Shown here piece after piece: positions 27,076-36,137 of a stretch of DNA of 64,000 nucleotides; the first letter of the stretch is position 1; every line of letters begins with the position of its first letter. The notes below the pieces were generated by a model that was not told the origin of the DNA, did not search any database, and saw only the letters and a list, made by a program, of their open reading frames with translations. Where the stretch lies: positions 62,001 through 126,000 of the forward strand of contig NZ_FOLV01000003.1 in NCBI RefSeq assembly GCF_900112415.1, read 5' to 3'. The DNA is from Bacillus sp. 491mf (GTDB lineage Bacteria; Bacillota; Bacilli; Bacillales; Bacillaceae_G). A program made the translations under genes and the position numbers.

Positions 27076-27909
27076 TTGAAAAAGCGAAATATTTTTATTG
27101 GAGCTGCAATGAGCGGTATGCTTTTATTATCAGCATGTGGTAATTCGGAAAATATTGCTACATCAAAATCAGGAAATTTAACAAAAGAAGAGTTTAATAA
27201 AGAATTAAAAGAAAAAGCTGGAAAAACTATTTTACAGCAAGCAATGTTGGAGAAAATTTTACTTGATAAATATAAGGTTTCCGATGATGAAGCAAAGAAA
27301 AAAGTTGAAGAAGTAAAAAAACAAATGGGCGACAAATTTAACGCTTATTTAACACAAATGGGTGTTAAAAGTGAAAAAGAGCTTAAAGATAAAATGAAAG
27401 TACAACTAGCTTTTGAAAAAGGTATTAAATCATCAGTTACAGAAAAAGAGATAAAGGATTATTATAAGCCAAAACTGAAAGCTAGTCATATTCTAGTGAA
27501 AGATGAAAAAACAGCAAAAGAAATCAAAGAAAAATTGAATAATGGAGAGGATTTTGCTGCGCTAGCAAAACAATATTCGGAAGATCCTGGTTCAAAAGAA
27601 AAAGGTGGAGAATTACCAGAGTTTGGTCCAGGTCAAATGGATCCGAAATTTGAGGAAGCTGCTTATAAATTAGAAACGGGGCAGGTAAGTGATCCAGTAA
27701 AATCATCTTTTGGCTATCACATTATTAAATTAACAGAGAAAAAAGAATTGAAACCTTTTGATCAGGAAAAAGAAAATATTCGTAAAGAGTTAGAAAATAG
27801 ACGTTTAAAAGATCAACAATGGCAACAACAATTTTATAAAGACTTATTGAAACAAGCAGATATAAAAGTAACGGATGATGATTTAAAGGATACATTTAAA
27901 GGTTTTTAA
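27076..27909 (+). CDS. prsA: PrsA-type foldase lipoprotein (parvulin peptidyl-prolyl isomerase)
   Basis: Extracytoplasmic chaperone of 277 residues that helps exported proteins fold. The lipobox LLLSACGN puts the lipidated Cys at about residue 21. A helical N-domain is followed by the parvulin core at about 130-220: LKASHILVKDEKTAKEIKEK, FAALAKQYSEDPGSKEKGGE and FGYHIIKLT. A charged helix forms the C-terminus. TTG 27076 is chosen because GAGGGAG lies five bases upstream, while ATG 27061 has no ribosome site. B. cereus has several prsA paralogues; the assignment to one is not possible here. Confidence 0.93.
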   Translation: MKKRNIFIGAAMSGMLLLSACGNSENIATSKSGNLTKEEFNKELKEKAGKTILQQAMLEKILLDKYKVSDDEAKKKVEEVKKQMGDKFNAYLTQMGVKSEKELKDKMKVQLAFEKGIKSSVTEKEIKDYYKPKLKASHILVKDEKTAKEIKEKLNNGEDFAALAKQYSEDPGSKEKGGELPEFGPGQMDPKFEEAAYKLETGQVSDPVKSSFGYHIIKLTEKKELKPFDQEKENIRKELENRRLKDQQWQQQFYKDLLKQADIKVTDDDLKDTFKGF

Positions 27910-27967
27910 AAATCATGGACAGTAACGAAGGAAAATGAATAACTTTTAACGATATATAAATGAAAAA

Positions 27968-28036
27968 GCGGATGCAAGTTATGTTGTATTCTGCATAGTA
28001 GCAACTTATATGTCGAAGAATTAAAATGTATATATG
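27968..28036 (+). repeat. Dispersed repeat B, copy 2
   Basis: Blocks ATGTTGTATTCTGCATAG, GCAACTTATAT and AATTAAAATGTATATA in the same order as 5134-5205. Lies in the 330-base gap after prsA, which otherwise holds only a terminator and the LacI promoter. Confidence 0.6.
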
Positions 28037-28079
28037 GGTCATCTTTCTGTACAGATCATGTGGAAAGATGACCCGTTTT
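28036..28079 (+). terminator. Terminator after prsA
   Basis: GGGTCATCTTTC, loop, GAAAGATGACCC followed by GTTTTA. Confidence 0.8.
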
Positions 28080-28168
28080 ACGTTTAAGCTTAATGTCTCT
28101 CTATAATGATACTTTTCTTGATTTTTCATATTTACAATATCGATATAGTAATTTCTTATTAAGGTGTA

Positions 28169-28218
28169 TTGCAGTTTCCAATTATATACTATATAATTCT
28201 AGTTAAGAAAACGTTTTC
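28169..28218 (+). promoter_or_regulatory. Sigma-A promoter and LacI-type operator
   Basis: TTGCAG at 28169-28174, 17-base spacer, TATAAT at 28192-28197; the perfect palindrome GAAAACGTTTTC at 28207-28218 covers the expected start of transcription. Suggests autorepression by the LacI-family protein encoded just downstream. Confidence 0.8.
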
Positions 28219-28239
28219 ATTCAAAAGGGGGAGGATTTC

Positions 28240-29253
28240 GTGTCGACGATCGAGGACGTAGCGAAATTAGCGGGGTTATCAAGAACAACGGTTTCTCGGG
28301 TGATTAATAATCATCCGTATGTATCAGATGAAAAGAAAAAGAGAGTACAATTAGCGATGAAGCATCTTGGATTTGTTCCGAATTCTGCGGCGAGAAGACT
28401 GCGCAAGCAAAAGACGGAAACTATTGCAGTGTTGGTTCCGCGCATCACAAATCCTTTTTTCAGTAAATTTATTGAGGCGATTGAAATTGTAGCTTCAGAT
28501 CATAAATATAAACTGATTATTTGTCAAACAAGATATTTACCAGAAAAAGAGATGGAGTACTTACAGCTACTATCTACGAAACAAGTAGATGGAATTATTT
28601 TATGTTCACTTGAAAATGCTTGGGAGGATGTTGAGCCGTATTTACAGCATGGACCGATTGTTTTATGCAATGAATATATTGATGAAGCGAATATTCCAAC
28701 TGTAAACTTTGATCATGCACAGGGAGCATACATAGCAGCGAAGCATGTATTAGATCAAGGATATCGTCATCTTATTTTTTGCCGTGGCAGAGAGTCAAAG
28801 GTAATTAACCAACAGAGAAAAATGGGCTTTTTGCGTGCTGTAACAGAAGCGAGCAAACAAGTGGAGTCAATTGATTTTGTTGAAAGCGCTTACTCCATTG
28901 AGGATGGAAAAAATATATTTTATGAGTTTTTGCAAGACAAAAAAAATCCTACCGCTATTTTGGCAGGGGGGGATGAAGTCGCAGCAGGAATCATCGCAGA
29001 AGCAAGCAAACAAGGCTGGAGCATTCCAGATGATTTAGCTGTAGTTGGTTTTAATAATCAGTTCTTATCACAAATTACAGACTCAGGTATTACAACAATT
29101 GATCAGCCAATTGATGAAATGGCGCGTAAAGTTGTGGAACTGATGATGGATAAAATTCATACGAAAAATTATCGAAATAAAGAAGTGTACGAGTTTGAAC
29201 TGGAGCTCTTGGTGAAAGGTTCAACGGTGAAAAGTACAATGATGCTAGCCTAG
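28240..29253 (+). CDS. LacI-family transcriptional regulator
   Basis: A 337-residue repressor. The N-terminal helix-turn-helix (IEDVAKLAGLSRTTVSRVIN) with hinge helix PNSAARRLRKQ is followed by a periplasmic-binding-protein-like sensor (IAVLVPRITNPFFSKFIEAI) and its usual C-terminal lobe. GTG 28240 follows GGGGGAGG. Length and layout are standard. The ligand is unknown; the closest B. subtilis relatives by appearance are DegA-like regulators. A 12-base GAAAACGTTTTC palindrome over its own start site suggests autoregulation. No sugar operon is adjacent; the closest sugar gene is the fructokinase at 25410. Confidence 0.92.
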   Translation: MSTIEDVAKLAGLSRTTVSRVINNHPYVSDEKKKRVQLAMKHLGFVPNSAARRLRKQKTETIAVLVPRITNPFFSKFIEAIEIVASDHKYKLIICQTRYLPEKEMEYLQLLSTKQVDGIILCSLENAWEDVEPYLQHGPIVLCNEYIDEANIPTVNFDHAQGAYIAAKHVLDQGYRHLIFCRGRESKVINQQRKMGFLRAVTEASKQVESIDFVESAYSIEDGKNIFYEFLQDKKNPTAILAGGDEVAAGIIAEASKQGWSIPDDLAVVGFNNQFLSQITDSGITTIDQPIDEMARKVVELMMDKIHTKNYRNKEVYEFELELLVKGSTVKSTMMLA

Positions 29254-29277
29254 TAGATGATATCTGCTAGGTTTTTT
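29249..29277 (+). terminator. Terminator of the LacI-family gene
   Basis: CCTAG, loop region, CTAGGTTTTTT overlapping the stop codon; short stem. Confidence 0.65.
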
Positions 29278-29292
29278 CATGTTTACAATCTA

Positions 29293-29421
29293 TTATTCTT
29301 TGTGCGTACAATCTTCACATTTATTGTGGTAAGCCTCGTGCTGCTCATCAATTTCTCTTCCGCAATTGGCACAAGTTTTTGCCGGTAAATTTCTAAAAAA
29401 CTCCATCGGTTGATCTAACAT
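29293..29421 (-). CDS. yhfH: YhfH-like small zinc-ribbon protein
   Basis: A 42-residue protein with two CxxC pairs (CANC and CEDC), a likely single-zinc ribbon, in the order MLDQPMEFFRNLP, CANCGREIDEQH, CEDCTHKE. B. subtilis YhfH has the same size and position beside yhfI and lplJ, which supports the name; function is unknown. ATG 29421 follows GGAGGGATTTAC; the longer frame to 29532 has no ribosome site. Divergent from yhfI. Confidence 0.85.
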   Translation of the reverse strand: MLDQPMEFFRNLPAKTCANCGREIDEQHEAYHNKCEDCTHKE

Positions 29422-29581
29422 GTAAATCCCTCCATTTCCATTTCTTACTAACATTGTATTAGTACAAATAACGAAAGTCAACAACTGTTTTATAACAAAA
29501 TTGAAAATAATGAAAATGTGTAGAAAATCCATTATAGTTAAGAATGTATAAGAAAAAGTGAAACAGAAAGGATGAACGCAT

Positions 29582-30316
29582 ATGAAAATGACGGTTGTCG
29601 GATTTTGGGGCGGTTTTCCAGAGGTAGGAGAAGCAACGTCTGGATATTTATTTGAACATGATGGCTTTCGTTTACTTGTCGACTGTGGCAGCGGTGTACT
29701 AGCACAGCTTCAAAAATACATAACTCCTTCTGATATAGATGCTGTTCTGTTATCGCATTATCATCACGATCATGTTGCTGATATTGGGGTACTTCAGTAT
29801 GCACGTTTAATTGCAAGCTTGATAAATGGTGGATTACCAGAACTGCCGATTTATGGACATACCTTTGATGAAAAGGGATTTGCTTCGTTAACACATATAC
29901 CGTATACAAAAGGGGTTCCTTACAACCCAGGGGACACATTAGAAATTGGTCCATTCTCCATTTCCTTCTTACAAACAGTGCATCCTGTTATATGTTTTGC
30001 AATGCGTATTACAGCAGGTGGGAAAACTGTTGTATATACAGCAGATTCTAGTTACATGCCAAAGTTTGTTTCATTTGCGCAAAATGCAGATGTATTGATT
30101 TGTGAATGTAATATGTATGCGCATCAAGATGGATCAAAAGCTGGGCATATGAATAGTACAGAAGCAGGCGAAATTGCAAAACAGGCAAATGTAGGAGAAC
30201 TACTTTTAACTCATTTGCCGCATGCTGGCGAGTTATCCGATTTAGTAACGGAAGCAAAACAAATTTTTAACGGCCGCATCGCACTTGCACATAGCGGTTA
30301 CGTTTGGGAATCTTGA
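29582..30316 (+). CDS. yhfI: YhfI-like metallo-beta-lactamase-fold hydrolase
   Basis: A 244-residue cytosolic MBL-fold protein. The zinc motif HYHHDHVAD (HxHxDH type) is near residues 60-68; further His/Asp ligands lie in QTVHPV, TADSSYMP, and LLTHLPHAG. This set resembles the RNase Z/phosphodiesterase branch rather than lactamases. ATG 29582 follows AGAAAGGATG. It lies nine bases before lplJ and is probably co-transcribed with it, as in B. subtilis. The substrate is not known. Confidence 0.9.
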   Translation: MKMTVVGFWGGFPEVGEATSGYLFEHDGFRLLVDCGSGVLAQLQKYITPSDIDAVLLSHYHHDHVADIGVLQYARLIASLINGGLPELPIYGHTFDEKGFASLTHIPYTKGVPYNPGDTLEIGPFSISFLQTVHPVICFAMRITAGGKTVVYTADSSYMPKFVSFAQNADVLICECNMYAHQDGSKAGHMNSTEAGEIAKQANVGELLLTHLPHAGELSDLVTEAKQIFNGRIALAHSGYVWES

Positions 30317-30325
30317 GGTGAAACG

Positions 30326-31315
30326 ATGCTATTTATTGATAATAAAGGAATTACAGATCCAACGATTAACTTAGCGATTGAAGAATATTGTGTGAAAAAC
30401 TTAGATATTAATGAAACATATTTACTGTTTTACATTAATAAACCATCTATTATTATCGGGAAGAATCAAAACACAGTGGAAGAAATTAATGCGGATTACG
30501 TACGTGAAAAAGGAATCCAAGTTGTAAGACGTCTTTCTGGCGGCGGCGCTGTGTATCATGATTTAGGAAACTTAAACTTTAGCTTTATCACGAAAGATGA
30601 CGGAGATAGTTTTCATAACTTTAAGAAGTTTACAGAGCCGGTGACAGTCGCACTTGGAAAATTGGGAATTAACGCCGAACTAAGCGGCCGTAATGATATT
30701 TTAGCAGAAGGAAGAAAAATTTCTGGTAATGCTCAATTTTCGACTAAAGGGCGGATGTTTAGTCACGGTACGTTACTATTTGATTCCGAAATTGACCATG
30801 TTGTTTCGGCGTTAAATGTAAAGCTGGATAAAATTCAATCAAAAGGTATTAAATCGATTCGTAGCCGCGTTGCAAATATTGCGGAATTTTTAAGTGAAAT
30901 AATTACAATTGACGAATTTAAACAGCTACTTTTAGAAAATATTTTTGAAGGAGAAAATGAAATTCCAACATACGAATTAACGGAAAAAGATTGGGAAGAA
31001 ATTTATAAAATCTCAGAAGAACGTTATCGAAATTGGGATTGGAACTACGGGAAATCTCCAAAATTTAACTTACAGCAATCACACCGTTTCCCAGTTGGAC
31101 AAGTAGATGTTCGGTTAGAAGTACAAAAAGGCGTAGTCTCAGAATGCAAGATTTACGGGGACTTTTTCGGTGCTCTCGATGTACGTGATATCGAAGAGCG
31201 CTTAAGTGGTACGGTATTTGATAAAGAAGCATTTGCAGAAGTGTTAGCTGATGTAGAAGTGCCGCGTTATTTTGGCAATATAACAAAAAAAGATTTCTTA
31301 TCGTTATTCTTTTAG
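30326..31315 (+). CDS. lplJ: Lipoate-protein ligase
   Basis: A 329-residue enzyme that adenylates free lipoate and attaches it to E2/GcvH lipoyl domains. The biotin/lipoate ligase fold is shown by NLAIEEYCVKN, the nucleotide/lipoate loop VVRRLSGGGAVYHDLGNLNF near residues 70-90, and SGRNDILAEGRKISGNAQF with the catalytic Lys of the KISGNAQ block. A small accessory domain forms the C-terminus. ATG 30326 has GAGGTGAAACG before it. It follows yhfI by nine bases and ends at a clear terminator. Order matches B. subtilis. Confidence 0.95.
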   Translation: MLFIDNKGITDPTINLAIEEYCVKNLDINETYLLFYINKPSIIIGKNQNTVEEINADYVREKGIQVVRRLSGGGAVYHDLGNLNFSFITKDDGDSFHNFKKFTEPVTVALGKLGINAELSGRNDILAEGRKISGNAQFSTKGRMFSHGTLLFDSEIDHVVSALNVKLDKIQSKGIKSIRSRVANIAEFLSEIITIDEFKQLLLENIFEGENEIPTYELTEKDWEEIYKISEERYRNWDWNYGKSPKFNLQQSHRFPVGQVDVRLEVQKGVVSECKIYGDFFGALDVRDIEERLSGTVFDKEAFAEVLADVEVPRYFGNITKKDFLSLFF

Positions 31316-31322
31316 TTGCATG

Positions 31323-31356
31323 AAAAACAACCATATCTTACATGTGGTTGTTTTTT
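31323..31356 (+). terminator. Terminator of yhfI-lplJ
   Basis: AAAAACAACCA, loop, TGTGGTTGTTTTTT. Confidence 0.88.
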
Positions 31357-31450
31357 ATATATGTTTTATAAAATGTAACTTGCACCAATAATTTTCTTTT
31401 AATATAATGTATTTAGAATTTTTATAATTTTATAAAAGGTGGGGGTTTTT

Positions 31451-32983
31451 GTGAATCTCGTTCAAAGATTAGCCGAAACGGTGAAAAAGAAAGGGGACAA
31501 GCCGGCTTACATTTTTCAGGATCAGTCGGTATCTTATGACCAATTTAATGGATTAGTCACAAAGTTTTCAAGTAGTTTAGCAAAAATGGGCATTGGAAAA
31601 GGGGACAATGTTGCGTTAATTGTCGGGAATTCGCCGCACTTTTTGATCGGTTTATACGGCGCGATGCGTGCCGGAGCAACAGTTATTCCAGTCAATCCGA
31701 TTTATACACCAGATGAACTATATTACATTTTACAAAATGGAGACGTTAAAGCAATCATCACACTAGACATCCTTCTACCAGTTATGCAATCACTTACATC
31801 TAGACTTCCTTCTATCGAAAATATCATCATTTGTGAAACCACAGCAGATTCAACCTATGAAGAAACCGAAAATTTGAAAACGTTTACGACGTTAGTAGCG
31901 AGAGGGGACATCGCTTTTCAAGGTCCAGAAATACAAGAAGAAGACATTGCCGTTATTTTATATACATCAGGAACGACAGGAAAGCCAAAAGGGGCGATGT
32001 TAACGCACAAAAATTTATATAGTAATGCAAGCGATGTTGCTTCGTATTTACAATACTCAGAGCATGACCGTGTTATTGCGGCGCTGCCGATGTTCCATGT
32101 CTTTTGTTTAACAGTTGCAGTCAATGCACCAATTGTAAACGGCGCTACGATTTTAATGTTGCCGAAGTTTAGTCCGAAAGAAGTATTTCGCATTTGTCGT
32201 ACATATGAGGCTACAATATTTGCCGGTGTACCGACAATGTATAATTATTTATATTTATATGAAGAAGCAAGTGCTGAGGATGTTCATACACTCCGTTTCT
32301 GTATTTCTGGCGGTGCGTCTATGCCTGTTGCTCTTCTTAAAAACTTTGAAAAACGATTCGACGTGATTGTCTCAGAAGGGTATGGCTTATCAGAAGCATC
32401 ACCTGTAACATGTTTTAATCCAATTGATCGTCCGCGTAAACCAGGTTCAATCGGAACGAACGTTCAAAATGTGGAAAATAAAGTTGTCAATGAAATGGGT
32501 GAGGAAGTACCAGTTGGTGAAGTAGGAGAATTAATCGTTCAAGGTCCGAATGTAATGAAAGGCTATTATAAAGCGCCAGAAGATACAGCAGCAACACTTA
32601 AGGGTGGCTGGCTTTACACAGGTGACTTAGCAAAAATGGATGAAGAAGGTTATTTTTACATTGTAGACCGTAAAAAAGACATCGTCCTTGTTGGCGGTTA
32701 TAACGTGTATCCGCGCGAAGTAGAAGAAGTGTTATATATGCATGAAGCGATTGCGGAAGTAGTTGTAATCGGCGTTCCAGATGAAAATTTAGGCGAAGCG
32801 GTGAAAGCATATGTCGTGCCGAAAACACCAAATGTGACAGTGGAAGAACTGATGGCGTACTGCGCGCTTCACATGGCGAAATATAAAATACCAAGCAGCA
32901 TTGAGTTTTTAGAAGAACTTCCGAAAAATACGACAGGAAAGATTTTGCGGAGAGCATTGAAAGAGAAGGCAATGCAAGTATAG
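31451..32983 (+). CDS. lcfB: Long-chain fatty acid-CoA ligase
   Basis: A 510-residue acyl-activating enzyme forming acyl-CoA through acyl-AMP. The AMP-binding P-loop is ILYTSGTTGKPKGAMLTHKN near residue 175; later motifs are EGYGLSEASP, GWLYTGDLAKMDEEGYFYIV and the C-terminal KNTTGKILRRALK with the catalytic Lys. Sequence and position after lplJ match B. subtilis LcfB (YhfL). GTG 31451 follows GGTGGGGG. It feeds fatty acids to beta-oxidation and fits functionally with aceBA in this window. Its transcript ends at 33073-33118. Confidence 0.95.
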   Translation: MNLVQRLAETVKKKGDKPAYIFQDQSVSYDQFNGLVTKFSSSLAKMGIGKGDNVALIVGNSPHFLIGLYGAMRAGATVIPVNPIYTPDELYYILQNGDVKAIITLDILLPVMQSLTSRLPSIENIIICETTADSTYEETENLKTFTTLVARGDIAFQGPEIQEEDIAVILYTSGTTGKPKGAMLTHKNLYSNASDVASYLQYSEHDRVIAALPMFHVFCLTVAVNAPIVNGATILMLPKFSPKEVFRICRTYEATIFAGVPTMYNYLYLYEEASAEDVHTLRFCISGGASMPVALLKNFEKRFDVIVSEGYGLSEASPVTCFNPIDRPRKPGSIGTNVQNVENKVVNEMGEEVPVGEVGELIVQGPNVMKGYYKAPEDTAATLKGGWLYTGDLAKMDEEGYFYIVDRKKDIVLVGGYNVYPREVEEVLYMHEAIAEVVVIGVPDENLGEAVKAYVVPKTPNVTVEELMAYCALHMAKYKIPSSIEFLEELPKNTTGKILRRALKEKAMQV

Positions 32984-33072
32984 AAGAGGATATGGAGATA
33001 ATTTATCCAGTAGATGGTCATTTCACCATATGATGGTCAAATTACACTCGAGATTAAAAATCCTTAAAAATA

Positions 33073-33118
33073 AAGAAGAGCACATATTAGTCAGTTATAA
33101 TATGTGCTCTTCTTTTAT
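33073..33118 (+). terminator. Terminator of lcfB
   Basis: AAAGAAGAGCACATA, loop, TATGTGCTCTTCTTTT. Confidence 0.9.
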
Positions 33119-33149
33119 TCAATGAAAGCGCCAGATTGATCCGGGAGGT

Positions 33150-33508
33150 ATTTAGCAGGTAGTCTTTTCTGATGAAAGTGTATTCCAAATTCCGGATGAG
33201 AATGAAAAGTGGGCTAAATTAGCTAGTTTTGTCAGAGCTTCGTATTCATTTTCACTCACTTTGGAGGCCAATATAAAATGGCGACCACAATCGGGGATGG
33301 GGTTGTAGATGCTTTCCTAAATGTCTTCGGAACTAAAAATCTGAAGGTTGCAGACCTTTCGATTGCACCAATTTTACCAGACGGCAATAAGTCAATACCA
33401 GCCCAAATGATAGGGTTGGATGCAGTACGATTTATTCGTGAGGATACTTGCCCATATGTGGTGGACGATGATAGATTGGAAGATTTTGAAGGTGAAGATG
33501 ATGAATGA
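33150..33508 (+). pseudogene. C-terminal remnant of a GMC oxidoreductase
   Basis: The frame from 33278 reads GVVDAFLNVFGTKNLKVADL, then SIAPILPDGNKSIPAQMIGL, the conserved C-terminal end of glucose-methanol-choline oxidoreductases (choline or alcohol dehydrogenase type, FAD-binding). Upstream, a second frame at about 33160-33275 carries SDESVFQIPDENEKWAKLAS, consistent with the preceding part shifted by a frameshift. No start or FAD N-terminus remains. It is a decayed gene, although 33278 has a possible ribosome site (TTGGAGG) and could express a 76-residue fragment. Confidence 0.65.
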
Positions 33509-33729
33509 CAGGGGGAAGATATAGAAAACAGGGCCTCTCTGTTTTGGAAAAAACAACCTCTTTTTATTGATATAAAACCGAATGTAGAAATTGACACTGA
33601 ATATTGCCTTCATTCTATTAAAAAGGCAGCCTGTTTAGTATCGTAATTGGAAATACATGAATATACTAAATGGTATTCAAATGAAAGTTTAAGTTAATAC
33701 AAATTTAGAGTGTGATAAGGTGGTAGTAA

Positions 33730-35316
33730 ATGAAACACATTTGGAATCAAGAAAACCATCTTCGATATCCGTTTCCACATAAAGCGAATAGCGTAAAGGG
33801 TTGTGAAATAGGACCGATAAGTGCAGAGAAGCGTAGCGATGAAGCACTAGATATTCGTTTGGCCGCGGCATTTTATCAAAAGAGTCTTCCTATTCCAAAG
33901 CAATTGTGTAATGGAGATGAAGAGCGTTTTCTAAACAAAATTGCTAATTATTCTAAGGCTTTACCGCATAATAACCTTGGAGAAGTTGATTTGTGCGCTT
34001 ACCAAAAATTGATTGAAGCATTGAAAAGTGGAAAACCAAGTGCTTTTGAAAGTTTAATTTTAGGTGGGACTGTGAAACTAACGAATCCGCAGTCTGCTTA
34101 TGCCTATGAGCTAGAAGGACCAGATAGCCATCATTTAAGTATAGCTGCTCCTCCGGCGTTTAGTAGTGCATGGGAAGCAAGTGAAATGGCTGAATTATAT
34201 TGGCAAGCATTATTACGTGATGTACCTTTTACAGAATATGATACGAGTCCACTTGCTAATGCAGCTGCTTCTGATCTCTCAAGTTTTTCGGACTTTCGTG
34301 GCCCAAAAGCCGGGGGAGTTGTTACGACAGGGACCTTATTCCGCGGCGGTATACCTGGCAGTTTAATTGGTCCTTACATCTCGCAATTTATGTGGAAAGA
34401 CGTACCTTTTGGAGCGACAGCGGTGGTTCAAAAATATCGCACTGCCTTGCCGAATAAAGACTATATGACTTCTTATAAAGAATGGTTGGATATTCAAAAT
34501 GGTTCACCTGCGCAAAAAATGGTATTTGATACTACTTCACGATATATTCGTAATGGACGTGATTTAGGAGAATATGTGCATCAAGATTTTCCCTATCAAG
34601 CTTGTCTTTCTGCATGTTTGATTTTAATTGGTTTTGGAGAAGCGGCATTGTCGACAAGTAATCCGTATTTACATTCCAAAACGCAAAAGGGTTTTGCAAC
34701 CTTTGGTGCTCCGCATATTTTAGATTTAGTAGGTAGAACAACAAAGGTAGCACTCGAAGCAGCTTGGTTTCAAAAGTTTTTAGTTCATCGCAGACTTCGC
34801 CCCGAAGAGTTTGGGGGCCGTGTTCAAAATCAGTTAACAGGCGCTGCTAAGTATCCAATTAACTCAGAACTATTAAACTCGCAGGCTGTTTCTCAAGTCT
34901 TTAGCCGATTTGGTACGTATTTGTTACCAATGGCTTACTCAGAAGGGTGTCCGACTCATCCAGCATATCCTTCTGGTCATGCTAGTTTTGTCGGTGCTGG
35001 CGTTACTGTATTGAAGGCCTTTTTTAATGAATCATTTATCATTCCGCAGCCGGTTGTAGCGGACACGAATGGTCTTTCTTTGCTTCCTTATTTTGGACAA
35101 TCTTTGACAGTAGGAGATGAATTAAATAAACTTGCTTGTAATATTGGGATTGGCCGCGATATGGCAGGTGTTCACTGGCGTACTGATATAAGTGAGGGTA
35201 TGAAGCTAGGAGAAGCAGTAGCAATTGGAGTTCTTCACGATTATAAAAAAACTTATAATGAAAATTTTAGCGGATTCACTTTTACAAAATTTGATGGTAC
35301 TACTATAACAATTTAA
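33730..35316 (+). CDS. Vanadium haloperoxidase-like/PAP2-superfamily protein, copy 1
   Basis: A 528-residue protein of the vanadate-dependent haloperoxidase/PAP2 superfamily. The vanadate or phosphate site is complete: Lys349 in KFLVHRRLRP (349-358), PSGH (414-417) and GVHWR with His482 and Arg484. This form with VHRRLRPEEFGG is typical of bacterial and algal-type haloperoxidases. Without a signal peptide it is probably cytosolic or spore-associated. ATG 33730 follows AAGGTGGTAGTAA. A second copy with about three-quarters identity or more lies at 42694, and the match continues about 110 bases upstream and into the terminator. Haloperoxidase versus acid-phosphatase activity cannot be decided from sequence. 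Confidence 0.85.
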   Translation: MKHIWNQENHLRYPFPHKANSVKGCEIGPISAEKRSDEALDIRLAAAFYQKSLPIPKQLCNGDEERFLNKIANYSKALPHNNLGEVDLCAYQKLIEALKSGKPSAFESLILGGTVKLTNPQSAYAYELEGPDSHHLSIAAPPAFSSAWEASEMAELYWQALLRDVPFTEYDTSPLANAAASDLSSFSDFRGPKAGGVVTTGTLFRGGIPGSLIGPYISQFMWKDVPFGATAVVQKYRTALPNKDYMTSYKEWLDIQNGSPAQKMVFDTTSRYIRNGRDLGEYVHQDFPYQACLSACLILIGFGEAALSTSNPYLHSKTQKGFATFGAPHILDLVGRTTKVALEAAWFQKFLVHRRLRPEEFGGRVQNQLTGAAKYPINSELLNSQAVSQVFSRFGTYLLPMAYSEGCPTHPAYPSGHASFVGAGVTVLKAFFNESFIIPQPVVADTNGLSLLPYFGQSLTVGDELNKLACNIGIGRDMAGVHWRTDISEGMKLGEAVAIGVLHDYKKTYNENFSGFTFTKFDGTTITI

Positions 35317-35361
35317 TAGAGTAGCAGAAATTGTTCAATATTTTTGCACTTCCTTTATGTA

Positions 35362-35400
35362 AAGAAGCTGTCCAATTAAAAGTTTGAGCAGTTTTTTTAT
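35362..35400 (+). terminator. Terminator of haloperoxidase copy 1
   Basis: AAGCTGTCCAA, loop, TTTGAGCAGTTTTTTT with mismatches; counterpart of 44336-44374. Confidence 0.75.
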
Positions 35401-35552
35401 TTATATGATTTTGAGATTGTAGTGTATTACGCTTACACTACTCCTTAGTGAGACAAAAATATAGTAATTTATGGTAAGATGGTAAAGGGTTTTGGTGTAT
35501 TCTTTCGCATGACGCTGAATTTGAATTACAAATAATAATGCAGGGTGATCAC

Positions 35553-36011
35553 GTGAAAATCAAATGGACAATAATCGGTATTATAATGTCGGTAATAGCA
35601 ATCATACTAATTTTAGAAAATCGCAATACCTTTGAGGAAGAAGTGAAAAGTGCAGATCATAATGAAATTGTACAATTCATGGAGGACATGAAGAAAGGAA
35701 AAGAAGGGGAAATCACGGTAGCTCGTCAATATTATGGTGGAAAGTCTTCTTTAGCCAACGATGCATCTGAAGAATCAAAAGGCTGGCTCATTTATCATTT
35801 GAAATCCCGTTATGATGAAAAAACGAAAGCAAGTTGGATAGAAGTAACGCCTGATCTTAGCCGCTTCAAGCAGTCGAAGGATAAACCAATTGACATTATC
35901 ACTTCACACCAGCAATGCGGCTACATAAAGTATAAGGAAGATCTAGAAAGAGGTACAGGACAGTACATGCTGACGGAATGTACTCATAAATGGGAATATG
36001 AGTTGCCATAA
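35553..36011 (+). CDS. Hypothetical membrane-anchored exported protein
   Basis: A 152-residue protein: N-terminal membrane helix (IIGIIMSVIAIILILE) followed by a polar domain with ITVARQYYGGKSSLANDASE and a C-terminal part containing two Cys (QQCGYIKYK and LTECTHKWEY) that could form a disulphide outside the cell. It resembles DUF4362-type small secreted proteins but is not firmly placed. GTG 35553 has AGGGTGAT upstream; ATG 35538 is in frame but overlaps no ribosome site. Stands alone. Confidence 0.7.
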   Translation: MKIKWTIIGIIMSVIAIILILENRNTFEEEVKSADHNEIVQFMEDMKKGKEGEITVARQYYGGKSSLANDASEESKGWLIYHLKSRYDEKTKASWIEVTPDLSRFKQSKDKPIDIITSHQQCGYIKYKEDLERGTGQYMLTECTHKWEYELP

Positions 36012-36019
36012 AAAAGATA

Positions 36020-36089
36020 GGGATAGTATTAATACTCCCGCTCCCTAGCACAAGATTCAAAGAAAGCTGAGGGGAATTTCACTTTATAC
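36020..36089. repeat. Degenerate bcr1-like remnant
   Basis: AATACTCCCGCTCCC, an AAAGAAAGCTGAG block and the terminal TTTCACTTTAT match parts of the complete element at 17584-17740, with the middle deleted. Confidence 0.45.
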
Positions 36090-36106
36090 ATATATTGAAT
36101 CAGCAC

Positions 36107-36137
36107 ACAAAAAAACGTCGCTTTTACGACGTTTTTT
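36107..36137. terminator. Bidirectional terminator
   Basis: AAAAAACGTCG, CTTTTA loop, CGACGTTTTTT between convergent genes. Confidence 0.88.

Noticed and set aside
33014-33043. GATGGTCATTT and GATGGTCAAAT after lcfB as another YhgD site
   Set aside because: The half-sites are in direct rather than inverted arrangement with different spacing, and lie at the 3' end of the gene.
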